Translations under genes and position numbers: made by a program | DNA from: Spirodela intermedia | Taxonomy: Eukaryota > Streptophyta > Magnoliopsida > Alismatales > Araceae | Assembly: GCA_902729315.2 (NCBI GenBank) | Contig: LR746275.1 | Span: 3,364,001 to 3,428,000, forward strand | Direction: 5' to 3' | DNA: 64,000 nt | Shown: piece after piece, positions 1 through 10,756 of the stretch | Layout of the letters: the number at the start of each line of letters is the position of its first letter | Position numbering within the stretch: position 1 is the first letter of the stretch | The notes under the pieces: model-generated | Database searches by the model: none | What the model saw: the letters and a program-made list of their open reading frames with translations, nothing else | What the model was told of the DNA's origin: nothing

Positions 1-92
1 AAGACGCAAGACTTGATAGCTCTCAATACACATGATCTGCGATGGTTTAGAAATAAACTTATGAAAAAATATAAATTCAAAATAATGATTAC

Positions 93-3000
93 CAAGTTCT
101 CAGCTCCCGGAAGATTTCCTCTTTTCGCAATATTAACAGCCAGCTCCAGATTGTTTAACTGAATATTCACATCAGCAGAATCATGTTTGAATCGTTGCAA
201 TTTACAGAAAAGAAGGGATAAATGTATTTTCATCTTTTTTATACTCAATAAATATGTGGTTCTATCCACTTTCAAATATTAAAAAAATAAAAAGAAACAT
301 AGCTATAGGAACATACTTGACCGCTGATAAAGGGCACAATCGTTGCTTCATTAACAGTGGCCAGAAGAACTTGACCTCTCCTGTTAACAGCATAAAAGCC
401 TCCAACTGATGAAGCTTCAGAAGTCAAAAATATAGGATCCGCACTTATGCGATTTCTGTAAACAGCTGTGGCCGTTTCCAGATCATAAACAAATAGAAGG
501 CCAAGCTTTGTGATTACATATATCAAACTGTACTTATTAGAGATCTGCACAAAAAATTAACATCTTAATATTTTAATAATAGAACCATAAAAGTCCACCG
601 AGTAAAACTAAAAATAAATGCATCACCTGCATTGATACTGGGAAGTCATCAGCAAAATCTGGTGGGAAGAAAAGATCAGCCTGTTTCTTTGTAAAACCCG
701 GTTTACCTGGTAAAAGCATATTTTCGTCAGCTCAACGAACGAAAAAGAGACAATACGATGCATAAAAGATCATTTAGATAAAGTCGAGCATAGTATAGAA
801 AAATTCTTAACGGACTAAAAAATAAGAAAGATGCAAAAGCACTAGTGATACCCGGCTGAGCACCAAGTTCAATCACATGCAGCTTTGAGGTAACTTGCCC
901 AGCATTGACAGTCTTTGATGCAAATGAAATAAGAATAGAAGGACTCTCATTGCCCGCAACCTAGTCAAGTCCAATCAAAAATCCCATCTCAGTACTTCAA
1001 GAGCTGCTCATATTAATATCGTGCAAAAGAAACACCAAGGAGATGAGAAGAAACTACAGAAATATTCTCACCTTAAAGGATGCAAATGAAGCAGCATGTG
1101 CTTCAAGTGCTTGACTGCGCTGCTGATCAACAGAGAAAAGCTGCATGTTCCCTTTCACCAGCTGTGGCCGCTGCAATCAGGTATGATGGCACATTTTTAC
1201 AGCATGCTTATTATAATGAACACTCCGAACATTTTCAAGTAAAAAGAAAGATCGGAAGACCTCATTTTCAATAAGAAGGGACATAATTATTATTATTAAT
1301 TTATCATCATTAAAAAATACAGCTTCTTCCGTGAGTGAAAAGGTTAATCATTATTGTACAGCAAAGAAACACTAGAAAGGAAAGTTCAGTTAAAAGCCAA
1401 GCACAGATACTATGAACACAAAAGATGTGAGTACTCTAAATATTAACGATTTATGCGCTAGATCTGAATTTTTCAGGAATGATTTTCCTGCGTATTGCAC
1501 ATTTTAGATGATTTAACTGATGCCCAGCCTGTCTTTCACAACTCACTTCATTCCGTTGAAAAATGGAAATAATCAGAGATGTAGAACACGGTTTTTTTTT
1601 TAGGAAGACAACCGTATAAGCCTACAAAGTCAGCACAGAAATGGTTTTTCCCGTTATACCTACATTATCAATATGAACCATTGCACCCAGCGGAATACAC
1701 GGAATCACTGAATCATATTAAAGTTATGCAACATACGAAAAGGCTAAGGTAAAGCACATTCGGTAACGTACCTCTGGAGAACCAGGTGCGATACCAATCA
1801 AAACCAGCCATTTCTCAGAGGGATCACAACGGTAGTTGATAATTTGATTATTTGCCAAATTAGCAGTTCTTTCAAACATCTTCACAGGTTCAGAGTCACC
1901 TAAAAAATACAGAACACGGTTCATAGAAATTTAACGAACCTATGCAATAAGCTTTTGATGTAAGATGTTACTGCCATTGGGAAATATTCAAAATGAAAAA
2001 TCCGGGACAGTTACCTTCAATTGACCAGTGATATACTGAAGATTGGGTAACTAGCCCCAACATCTTCGGGGTAATCCATTTCCAAAAGACAACCTAAGCG
2101 TGATTTTAGACACAAAGAATGATTCATTTACAGAATAAGTTCAATATAAAGTGCAGGAAAATAAAACAAAAACCTGCAAACAGAGGCATCATATCCTTCA
2201 CCTGCTCAGGCATTTGGTGTGATTTCATCTTAGCCTTTAGCTCAATATTGAATATTTGTAGGTGGTCCTGGGTAGTCCCTGGAAGTTGAGCTGCAAAGGA
2301 AAAGCCACTCAATACTTAAATTGGCTTTCAAATCATTCTTATGTCATAGACATAGCCTACAGAACGTGCCAACACACAGAAGGAAAACAACAAACAGGCA
2401 AGATGAAGCTACGATAACTTTGTCCAAACCTAATAGCCAAGGAGTTTGGTTAATGCATGAAATTCAAATGTATGGATCAAAATACTAGTAACAGAAGCAA
2501 ATTAAAGGTCACCGACAGCTCTGTACTCACAGGTATCCACACATGACAAAGTGGTGGTCATAAATAAGGGTATGCTAAAGTTTTCCAGTCACTTGTGTCA
2601 GTTTCAAACAAGTCAAATAGTGAAGGATGCGAATTTGACGGAAAAATGGATTACACAAAATTAAAGAACTTTCCATGAATCATCCTTATGAAGCTAACTT
2701 TTATATATTCCTCTTCTCTCTTTTAATAAAACTCCTGGCTCATCCACTTTACATATTAACGAGAGAAAGAGAGAGAGAAAAACAATTCTTCAGCAGTTTC
2801 TCCCCATTAACTGCTCTCATACGACTTTAGATAGAACCCTCTCTTCTCCTTGATAGCGCCACTAGATTTGAGACCAGCAGCATTGGCATTGTCTTCAGAA
2901 CCACATCTTTAAACTTACAGCATGAACAGTTGTCTACAGATACATATCTGTGTTCATATATCATCTTCATAGATGTATACACATGTAGAGAAATTGATCA

Positions 3001-5773
3001 GAATGTTTTACGACTTTAGTTCCGAAATCGGATCTAGAAAATGCCAATTTGGCACAAAAAAAAGTTAGAATGATTTTCAATCTGGCAATGGCATCAGATA
3101 TGCAACACATCGTTTAAAGATGACAGAAACTGATCGTCTCAAAAGAAATTTCAGCAATCTGAAGAATAGTTACAGTTAGTCATTATTTTTGTAGAAATCA
3201 AAGTGCATTTTTGTAATTCCACTGGAAAGAGCTATTACACCTTGGACCAGGTGATTATTTTTTGTTGATTGGCATTCTACTGGAGATGAGTAAGCACATA
3301 ATCTACTTTAACAAGAATCATATTACACCTCAACCAATAAAGCTCTCCAACTTTTTCAAGCTTCGAATATTACTAAATAGAGTTGTATTGTTGAACCTAA
3401 TTTACACTCCAAAAATGAAATAATTCCAACGCCTATGTATCAGACAACTTCTACTTAGTGCAGACATGTTGTTTTTCCTTCTTTCCCAAATGAATTTACT
3501 AGTCAACAAGAAGTAACGTACACGAAGCTTATTCACTAATTGATATAAAGTGCAAGGTAGCCCAAAATCACCAAAAATTGAATTCTTTTGAACAATGAGT
3601 GTGAATTTCATCCGAATCTTGCAACTGGTTCTTGAGACGACAATATGTGCCTTGCCAACCACATATTCACATACATCTAGACATTCAGTAAGTTCAACGG
3701 CCAAAATGTCTGCCGTACATATGACAGGGAAAAATGGCATAAAATGACTACGAGGCTCCAAAAGATATTAAAAAAATCATTTCTGACAGTCCTATGACAT
3801 AAAACTTGGCAGCACATTCTAGAATCCCTCCAGCAGATAAGATGTACTAGATCGGCCTCCTAGACTTCACCAGCACACCTTCCCCCAGATTTAAGTGAAT
3901 TGATAAAAACACCAAGCTGATCCAGATGGTCCCATGGTGATGCCGAAATAGAATCACATTCATAACAGCAATCATGAAAGGTGGTACGCAAACTAAGTGA
4001 TCGATACACTGCAGCAAAATTTCCGGGGATAACAATCAGCTGTGTTGACAGGGTATAAAATCACATAATTTAAGTTACTAATTATGCATCTTCACTAGGA
4101 ACTCAATTCTAATGTATGTAAATCCTTCTCGTTCCCCTCTCCTATCTTAAAATATTTAGCAAACAAACACGTACGTTCATATTAACATTTATTGTTTCAG
4201 GCCAGAAGTGTCGTAGTCTTAAACATTTGTATGGAGAAATAAGTGAAGCGGTAACTTAAACCAACCTGGTTTCGACTGACTGACACTTTCTAGATGGCGG
4301 CTCTTTAAAATACAGCGATCTCACAGGTCCCACGTGGTTCAAAATCAAAAAGTAAAACAGGCAACGACAAAAGAGTTCGGCTTGGGGATATTTCTTGAAA
4401 TTTTATAAGAAACTGAGAAATTGAAATCGAATTTAAATTTGGAAACTGAGAAAAAATCAAGCCCCAGTTTTCATTATATGTTCCAACTGATTCATATCAA
4501 CTCGTGGTCCTGGCTAATAACATGCTCAGTTCGTAGATTTTTCCCCCTCCCGACAGTTCCTCCTGTGCTAATAATTTTAAGTAAACTCCTTCCAAGGTGC
4601 TTAAAATGATGCAACATATACTAGAAGTTGGTTTCAGAAACACCAACAGAGTATTTTTAGCTCGTACAATGAATTTACAATTCATAATTATGCCTGAAAG
4701 AGTTTCTGATGAAGAAGGAAAAAGATAAATTTAGATGCCGATAAATAAGGGATGGTATTCGAAAGCGGACAATCAGTAAAATGCATAAACGCTACAAACA
4801 CTAAAAAGACTTCCTTAATAGTAACCAAACGAACATGTCGCCTCTACAACGATTCACCCTAAAACGATGACATAACCAAATTGTGTGCAAATAAAGGGGT
4901 GAGGAGAGCCACGTACAAAGAGAAGCACGAACATTTAGATGAAGAAAAAAAAAACATGTCACATGAATCTGATAACGGCTAACATTGTCAAAGATGCTAC
5001 CAACGAATATAATGACAAAATTACATCACCTCCGTAAAAAATATCCCTGGCATTAGTACAGCATATGTGAGATAAGCAATTCCATAAGAAGAACATGGGA
5101 AGAGGACATCAACATGGAGTCCGATGTGAAAACATGCTTGTGCAGAGAAATTATCAGAAGAGAACCTTTAAGAGCGAGAATCCTAGAGTTAGGATTCATC
5201 AGAGCTGAATCTGCGGTGATTGGCCTCCTCAATGGTTGCATCGGCATGTTCATGTCCACGATGACAACACTGTTCTGCGGTGAAGTCTCTCTGATGCATA
5301 TGTAGCTATCCGATTCCATTGTGACATGCGTGAATGTGACAAATTGCGGATTTATTCCGAGGCTCGTGAGCTACGAAGACGAAAAAAACAAAGAAAATTT
5401 ATCCATTAATTGTAAACAAAGGAAGAGCGTGTAAACTCCCAGCCTAGGTTGATTCAACAGTATCTGACAACCCGCAGCAACCGGCGGAAAAAACTACATA
5501 ATTACGATTCAATATGTACAAGTTCATCCCTAAAACGCACGACGCACACGAGATCACTATTTTCACCTACAGATCTGGACAGATCCGAAATCCCCGAGCA
5601 AATTCCCGGAGGCCAGAACGAGAAACCGAGCATTGAACATATTCGACATGGAGGTTCTCTTTTAAGCTCAAATTGAATCCTGAAAATTTAAATAAACGAG
5701 AAAGGCGGAATCATTGTGAGATCCTTACAGTGAGAGCCTCTTTCATGGAGATCGGGGCGTTCGCCGCAGCCAT
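93..5773 (-). CDS. CHC: Clathrin heavy chain, N-terminal part (partial, runs off left edge)
   Basis: Clathrin heavy chain forms the triskelion legs of clathrin coats at the plasma membrane and trans-Golgi. Ten exons were joined by GT-AG sites that keep frame: 5729-5773, 5166-5370, 2202-2290, 2015-2093, 1772-1899, 1072-1170, 852-960, 627-706, 317-544 and 93-158, giving 376 residues. The start [15 protein letters not shown] is the usual plant clathrin start. Family signatures follow in order: [83 protein letters not shown] and [18 protein letters not shown]. These make up the seven-bladed N-terminal propeller, which binds adaptor clathrin boxes, and the start of the linker. The full protein is about 1,700 residues, so over three quarters lies left of base 1; bases 1-92 are intron. 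Intron 2 is unusually long at 2,875 bp. A (CT)n tract on the sense strand lies 130 bp before the ATG. The exon model comes from homology and splice rules, not transcripts. Confidence 0.96.
2291..5165 (-). other. Long second intron of the clathrin heavy chain gene
   Basis: This 2,875-bp AT-rich intron lies between the exon ending ILALK and the exon starting AQLPGTTQ. Short open frames in it show no known domain and no codon-like pattern. There is a small impure GA patch near 2760-2781. I see no other structure. Confidence 0.7.
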
Positions 5774-5898
5774 GTTGTGACCGGACCGGTGCCACCCTCG
5801 AGCGTTCCCTAGCTGAGGACTGGAGCGGGGGGAGAAGACCTCGGCGTCTCCAGGCGTTGCTAGATCTGGAGCAGCGCGGCACTTCCAGCCCTACCGAC

Positions 5899-5902
<4 letters not shown>

Positions 5903-5943
<41 letters not shown>
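5903..5943. repeat. (GA)n microsatellite in clathrin promoter/5'UTR
   Basis: About 20 uninterrupted GA units, reading CT on the clathrin sense strand, 130 bp before the start codon. Pyrimidine patches are common around plant transcription starts. Confidence 0.97.
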
Positions 5944-5944
<1 letters not shown>

Positions 5945-6126
5945 AACCGAGAAAGCGACGACCGGGAGGGTACATATGCCAGGAGCGGACTCGACACGAG
6001 GCTTGGGGAGTGAAGTGTAATTTCTTCACCTTCCATCTTCCAAGGCTTCTTTGCAAATACGCCCTTAGAAAGTATTAAATTCAAAAATATGTATATTGAA
6101 TTTATATCTTGCGACAAGTGCTGGAG

Positions 6127-6200
6127 GCAAAAGTTTCATCATTCACGTAACCCAACGGTTTCGCAGCAAAAGTTTCATCATTCACGTAACCCAACGGTTT
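6127..6200. repeat. 35-bp exact direct repeat, 4-bp spacer
   Basis: The 35-bp unit at 6127-6161 (starting GCAAAAGTTTCATC, ending CCAACGGTTT) recurs without mismatch at 6166-6200, so the period is 39 bp. It is non-coding. Confidence 0.95.
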
Positions 6201-6524
6201 TGGAATATATAAATATTATAAGGACTTAAAATAAAATCACCACTCTCAGACATTCCTAAAGCGTAAAATGATACCCCCCGACGTCCACAATCAGCTGTCG
6301 TTAATTTGAACCATTGTAGGCCACGTCGGCATCCAGCAGGTGCACTCCGCAAAGCTGGTTCTGTGAACGAGCCAAGCCGTCTGATTGGTGTTCCACAAGC
6401 GAACGGTCAGCCATGTTATTCCCTCGGCCTCTTCCACGTAACTTCCGCTCGGCGCCATATCACTGAAGGTCACAAAAAAATATGCTGCTCAATGAATCTC
6501 GACTCTTTCGGCCTCCCCTCACAG

Positions 6525-6551
6525 CTCTCTCTCTCTCGCTCTCTCTCTCTT
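6525..6551. repeat. (CT)n tract
   Basis: Short CT microsatellite with one interruption, in the spacer between the clathrin and PP2C genes. Confidence 0.9.
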
Positions 6552-6653
6552 CCAACCTGACCCGTTGACTAACGTTAGTTCTGCACTGTAACTTCTGAGA
6601 AATTGCTGGTACGATGCTCTGAAACTCAAGTTGTTAGCAAGGCAGATGAATCC

Positions 6654-6654
<1 letters not shown>

Positions 6655-6700
<46 letters not shown>
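6655..6700. repeat. (AG)n microsatellite
   Basis: About 23 uninterrupted AG units, roughly 295 bp beyond the PP2C stop codon. Confidence 0.97.
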
Positions 6701-6702
<2 letters not shown>

Positions 6703-6993
6703 CGGCATCTTGTCGATTAATCGAGTTGACCGAGTGGAAAATGACGGATAATTTACATTCAGTAGGGTAGATGAGCTGGAACCGCATTAATATTCATGGC
6801 TATTTCTCTTAATAAATCCCCAGTTTCAAATAGAAATATGTAAAAGTCAACAGAGGGGCTCCAAAGGATAAGTGAATTCTTGAGTAACGATCTCGTCTTT
6901 CGACTCAACGAAGCCCTCTCGCCGCCGTCGACGACGCGGTGAGTTTCTTCCGTTGATCGCCGGCGAGCAGGAGAGGCCCACGACGGTTGGCCT

Positions 6994-8455
6994 TCAGAGG
7001 AAATCTCTCAGCCTGATTATCATGACGCTGACGTCGTCGTTGGAACCCCGGGAGATGGAGAGATCTGCGAGACTTCTGCAGGCGGAGAGCAGCGAGAGCC
7101 GGCCAGAGGAGTCCACGCAGGAGGGGCGGGCGAGGTCAACAGCCTCCTGGTTGCTCACCTGCAAGAAAGGCGTCGGAGTCAGCTTCTCTCGGTCGATCAG
7201 TATAGAAGGAACAGGGATTCGAGGGGGAACTTCACAGATGAAGAGAGATATATAGATCTTACGTTTTCCCATAGTCCATCAGAGGCGAGGATCAAGAACT
7301 CGGAGTCGGGTCCGATCTTCGTGACCGTCGTCTCCGGTTCGGCGGTCACCCATTGTTTGAGATGTCGATCTCCGATCCCCCTGGACACGGCCAGGGAGCC
7401 CTGCAGCCTCAGCAACCCACCGCAGTGATCCAGAAAGCCGCCCTGGAAAAATGGAAGAAAGAGAGAAGGGGGGTTCAGGTGTGAGTCTTACTGAGATTTA
7501 CTACGGATTTAGTCTCTTTTCGTGATCTGTAAATCGGGGGAGAAGGTGTACCAGGCTTTCGATTCTGGCTCTCTCGTCTTCTCTGGAGGGGCGGTGGTCG
7601 GAAGTTAGGGCTTCCGCGTCTCCTCCCCTGCTGATGACGGCGCGACAGTCCCCGGCGTTGGAAACGACGAGATCGCCATTGTTGATTACCGCAGTGACGC
7701 AGCAAGTTCCGCCGGCCCCTTGCTTCTCTAAGAACTCCCTGTCCGTCCTCAGATAACCTGATCTGACGGCGTACTCGTACCCGTCGCTGTCTTCCTCTTC
7801 TCTCTTTGCCACTTCCCCCATTACGTACTCGACCATGTTCTCCGCAGCGAATTCAGCGGCGGCTGTGCCACCGTGCCCGTCGTAAACGCCGAAGAACGCC
7901 TGAGGCGAGAAATAGAAACCAGATTTATTCATCAGAACACTAGAGAGACATATCTAAGGCGCCATAGCCGATCGATCAATTGAAAACAGATCGGGATGGA
8001 GTGCCAGCGCATACCGAATGAGGATTTCTCTGAACGTCCAACGAAGCCTTGAAGCGATCCTCCATCTCCTTCCTCGTCTTCCCCCGTTTACAGAAAACCG
8101 AGAACCTCTGAGACTCCACCTCCACTACCTCCACGCCGGAGTCCGATTCTGCGGCCAATTTCAGGGGCCGCATAGCAGGAATGACGATTCGAGCCGGCCT
8201 CTTCCGCTTCAGAAGCCCGGTCTCAGAAGTAGCCCCAGAGGTACTCGCACCAGACGAATTATCGACGACAGGGGAGCGGGTTCCCTTCGAGGAGGACCGT
8301 CTGAGGGTGCTCGAGCATCTGTTCGGACGGAAATTCAACGGAGAAGGGGATGATGACGACGACGAAAGGGTTGCCTCGGAGGAGTAGTGATCTTGCGCCA
8401 TGAGAGAGGGGTAGAAAGCTTGGGAGGCTCCTGCGGCGGCTACACTGCAGGCCAT
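6994..8455 (-). CDS. AP2C-type protein phosphatase 2C with MAPK-docking motif
   Basis: Serine/threonine phosphatase of plant PP2C clade B (AP2C1-4/PP2C5 group), whose Arabidopsis members dephosphorylate stress MAP kinases. Four exons, all phase 0: 8015-8455, 7552-7899, 7263-7442 and 6994-7158, giving 377 residues. The Ser-rich N-terminus holds LLKRKRPARIVIP (residues 81-93), a basic cluster followed by I-x-I, matching the kinase-interaction motif (KIM) of AP2C proteins. The catalytic domain has MEDRF, GVYDGHGG (metal-binding Asp), GGTCCVTAVI, SNAGDCRAV, SDHRPS, GSLAVSRGIGD, ILASDGLWENV and SNDDVSVMI. All expected metal-coordinating acidic residues are present, so it should be active. The protein ends soon after the last motif, normal for the clade. 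The first ATG fits because a TATA-like box lies about 50 bp upstream. The exact AP2C orthologue cannot be fixed without a tree. Confidence 0.93.
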
Positions 8456-8504
8456 CCTCTCTTTTGCGTGACTCTATCGTAACGAACGTCTTGTCCGTCA
8501 CGGA

Positions 8505-8513
8505 CTTTTATAG
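8505..8513 (-). promoter_or_regulatory. TATA box of the PP2C gene
   Basis: CTATAAAAG on the minus strand, 50 bp before the ATG at 8455. With usual plant spacing, transcription would start near 8475 and give a very short leader. Position and match only; no transcript evidence. Confidence 0.55.
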
Positions 8514-10756
8514 AGTCCGGAGGCGCGGCTGCTGTTCGTGCGGAGCTAACAAGACCAGGAGGAAGCCTTACTTGTCACTAAAACGTGTGAAGCTCTTATT
8601 CGTTTAAAATCAGAAGCCCAGATTTTGTATTTGTTAAAACAGGAACATTATACCGCAGCCGTCGTCCCCCGGTCGGTCTCCCGACGCGTGAACCGGGTCG
8701 AGCGACTTCCTAATGGAGCTTCCTCGGATCTTCTCCCGTCCTCTTCCTTCGCGTCGAAGCTGTCGGGCACTCCACGTGGACAGATCTCCCCTGCAGAAAC
8801 AAAAACAAACGGACTGGATCCTGAATCCGATAGCGCGTCTTAGACTTCTGACCAGCTGGCCCCAAACATCTCAGTTGGATCCACTCCCCGGAGAACGGGA
8901 GTCAACCTTCGATGACTGATCAGCCGGTGACTCCTCCGGCGGCGAATTCCAACGTGTCCACCGCTCTCCGCTCTCTCCCGGCGGCGGCGGGTCGCCACCG
9001 GCAGTTGCACCGTTGCGCGACGTTACTGGCCACCGTCGCGTGCCCTACGGAATCCCCGCGGCGGGGCCTTCCGACCCACCCGTTGACCGATCGCCAGCGC
9101 CTCGTCCGCCATGCTGCGTTCACACTGTAAGACTAAGACGCGTTAACTAGTCCGAAGTGGCTACGTTTTTCTGAACCCAATAATTAATAATATTTTCCCA
9201 TTAAATTATAGCCGATGCAATTTTTTTATTTCGATTAAACCGAACAAGCAGATTTAAGCACGTGAATATTACAACCATGATTGCGTCGTCCTCGCCGTCA
9301 CGTCTGTCGGCATACGCATGCATTGATCTCATACTCTCGGCATTTCGATCGTGTCAATTTTACAACCCCCGACAACATATATATATTATTCGAAAGTAAA
9401 TAATAAATACATTATACGCATGCATGACGCGTTCCTTTTTTAAAAAAATTCGATACCCAAGAAATAACTTTTTGAGAGATTTTATGAAATTTATTGCAAT
9501 CATCCGGACGGTGCCGAAAGCTCTTAGAGGACCGGGCCAACTGGCGGCGTTAGGATAGGATCCGATCTCGAGGATGGCCGGCGCATTCTAAGTCCGACTT
9601 GTCCAGTCGGGAGTCGACGGACTACGCGTTTAGAAGGGACATAAACGGTGACGAAGGGGTTCCGCGCAGGGGACACGTGGTCGACCTTGTCTCGGACGCT
9701 CAGTATGACGTGTACTTGATGACCTGTATCCGCCGAAGCATGTGTTGACCGGATTTTGAGGTTCACACCAGGAGCACATATATACTATAATTAAATGAGT
9801 AAACATATCTTATTTATTAAAAAATATAATACCATTTTACCTGGCGAACAATCCCGCAACGCATCGTATAAGTGCAATTTATTATATAATAACAATATAT
9901 AATATTTTATAAAATAAACCCTTAAGTCAGTTTGAAGTAAGTTAAAAAAAATACCATTTTTTAGCTAATTTTTACGGTCTAGAAACAGAGTAAAAATAAA
10001 TATAACTACATCGGACCTATTTCATTAAAATATAATAATGCACTTCAGAGAGAAATACTGGCCTTAAGGCACGGGCCGTAATTGGGATCCAGAAGCCCAC
10101 GAAGAAAAGGCCTATTTAAGTTTCGGACTGGCCCGGAATGTCAAGTGGGCTCCCCGTTGGCCGATGTCTTTTAATAGAAAATAAATGAGACCTCAGAAGT
10201 CAATGCGGTAGCGACGACTGGGCTCCAGTGGGGCCCACATTGGTCTCGGGCTTCGTGGACTGGCGAGAGTTTGAACCGAGAAGTGGCGACCTTGGTAGCG
10301 CAAGACGGATGGAGTTCGTAATGGCCGAACGACAACGGTTGACTGAACCAACATTGGATCAAGCTCAGCCGTCTGATCCAACTCTTCTCAGGATCACCCG
10401 AATCCGACCCGTTGGAGCAACTTTCAGTTGGACCGACCGAGTGGAAAAAAAAAAATCTTTTTTAATTAAATGAGATAATTTATAATATGTGCCCATTATA
10501 ATTCGAAAGACGATTTTCAAAATCCAGAGCTGACTTCATTGCACCGCCTTATCAATGGCCGGCGTACAGTTGCACTGCGCCTCAGTCGTGATGATCGCTT
10601 ATCCGGCTCCATCATTAACACTGCAGGGGTCAACTCGGCGTTGACTTGACTAGGGACACCGATTTGCTCCCGGCCATCGTCCTCCCCTTCCCCTCCTCTG
10701 CGTTCGGAGATGCCAAGGCGGTACTTGTTCTCGGGTCCTCCCCGAGCTGCGGGAAG
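8514..10756. other. Intergenic between divergent PP2C and U-box genes
   Basis: This 2.2-kb divergent spacer starts GC-rich (about 8640-9130), with overlapping open frames on both strands that look like composition effects. From about 9140 it becomes AT-rich. The 8912-9130 (+) and 8920-9123 (-) frames resemble no protein I know. Nothing else is recognised; both promoters must lie here. Confidence 0.6.

Larger units (their letters stand above)
5774..6993. other. Intergenic: clathrin promoter and AP2C-like 3' flank
   Basis: Upstream of the minus-strand clathrin start and downstream of the minus-strand PP2C stop. It holds two long (GA)n tracts (5903-5943 and 6655-6700), a shorter CT tract (6525-6551) and a near-tandem 35-bp exact repeat (6127-6200). 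No gene is supported; a frame running through the GA tract is low-complexity. Confidence 0.7.

Noticed and set aside
5857-6117. Open frames through the GA tract on both strands
   Set aside because: They are dipeptide runs (Arg-Glu or Leu-Ser) made by the microsatellite, with no further motif.
8912-9130. 72-codon plus-strand frame and 67-codon minus-strand frame in a GC-rich block
   Set aside because: No similarity to any family I know, no splice partners; long frames are expected at this GC content.
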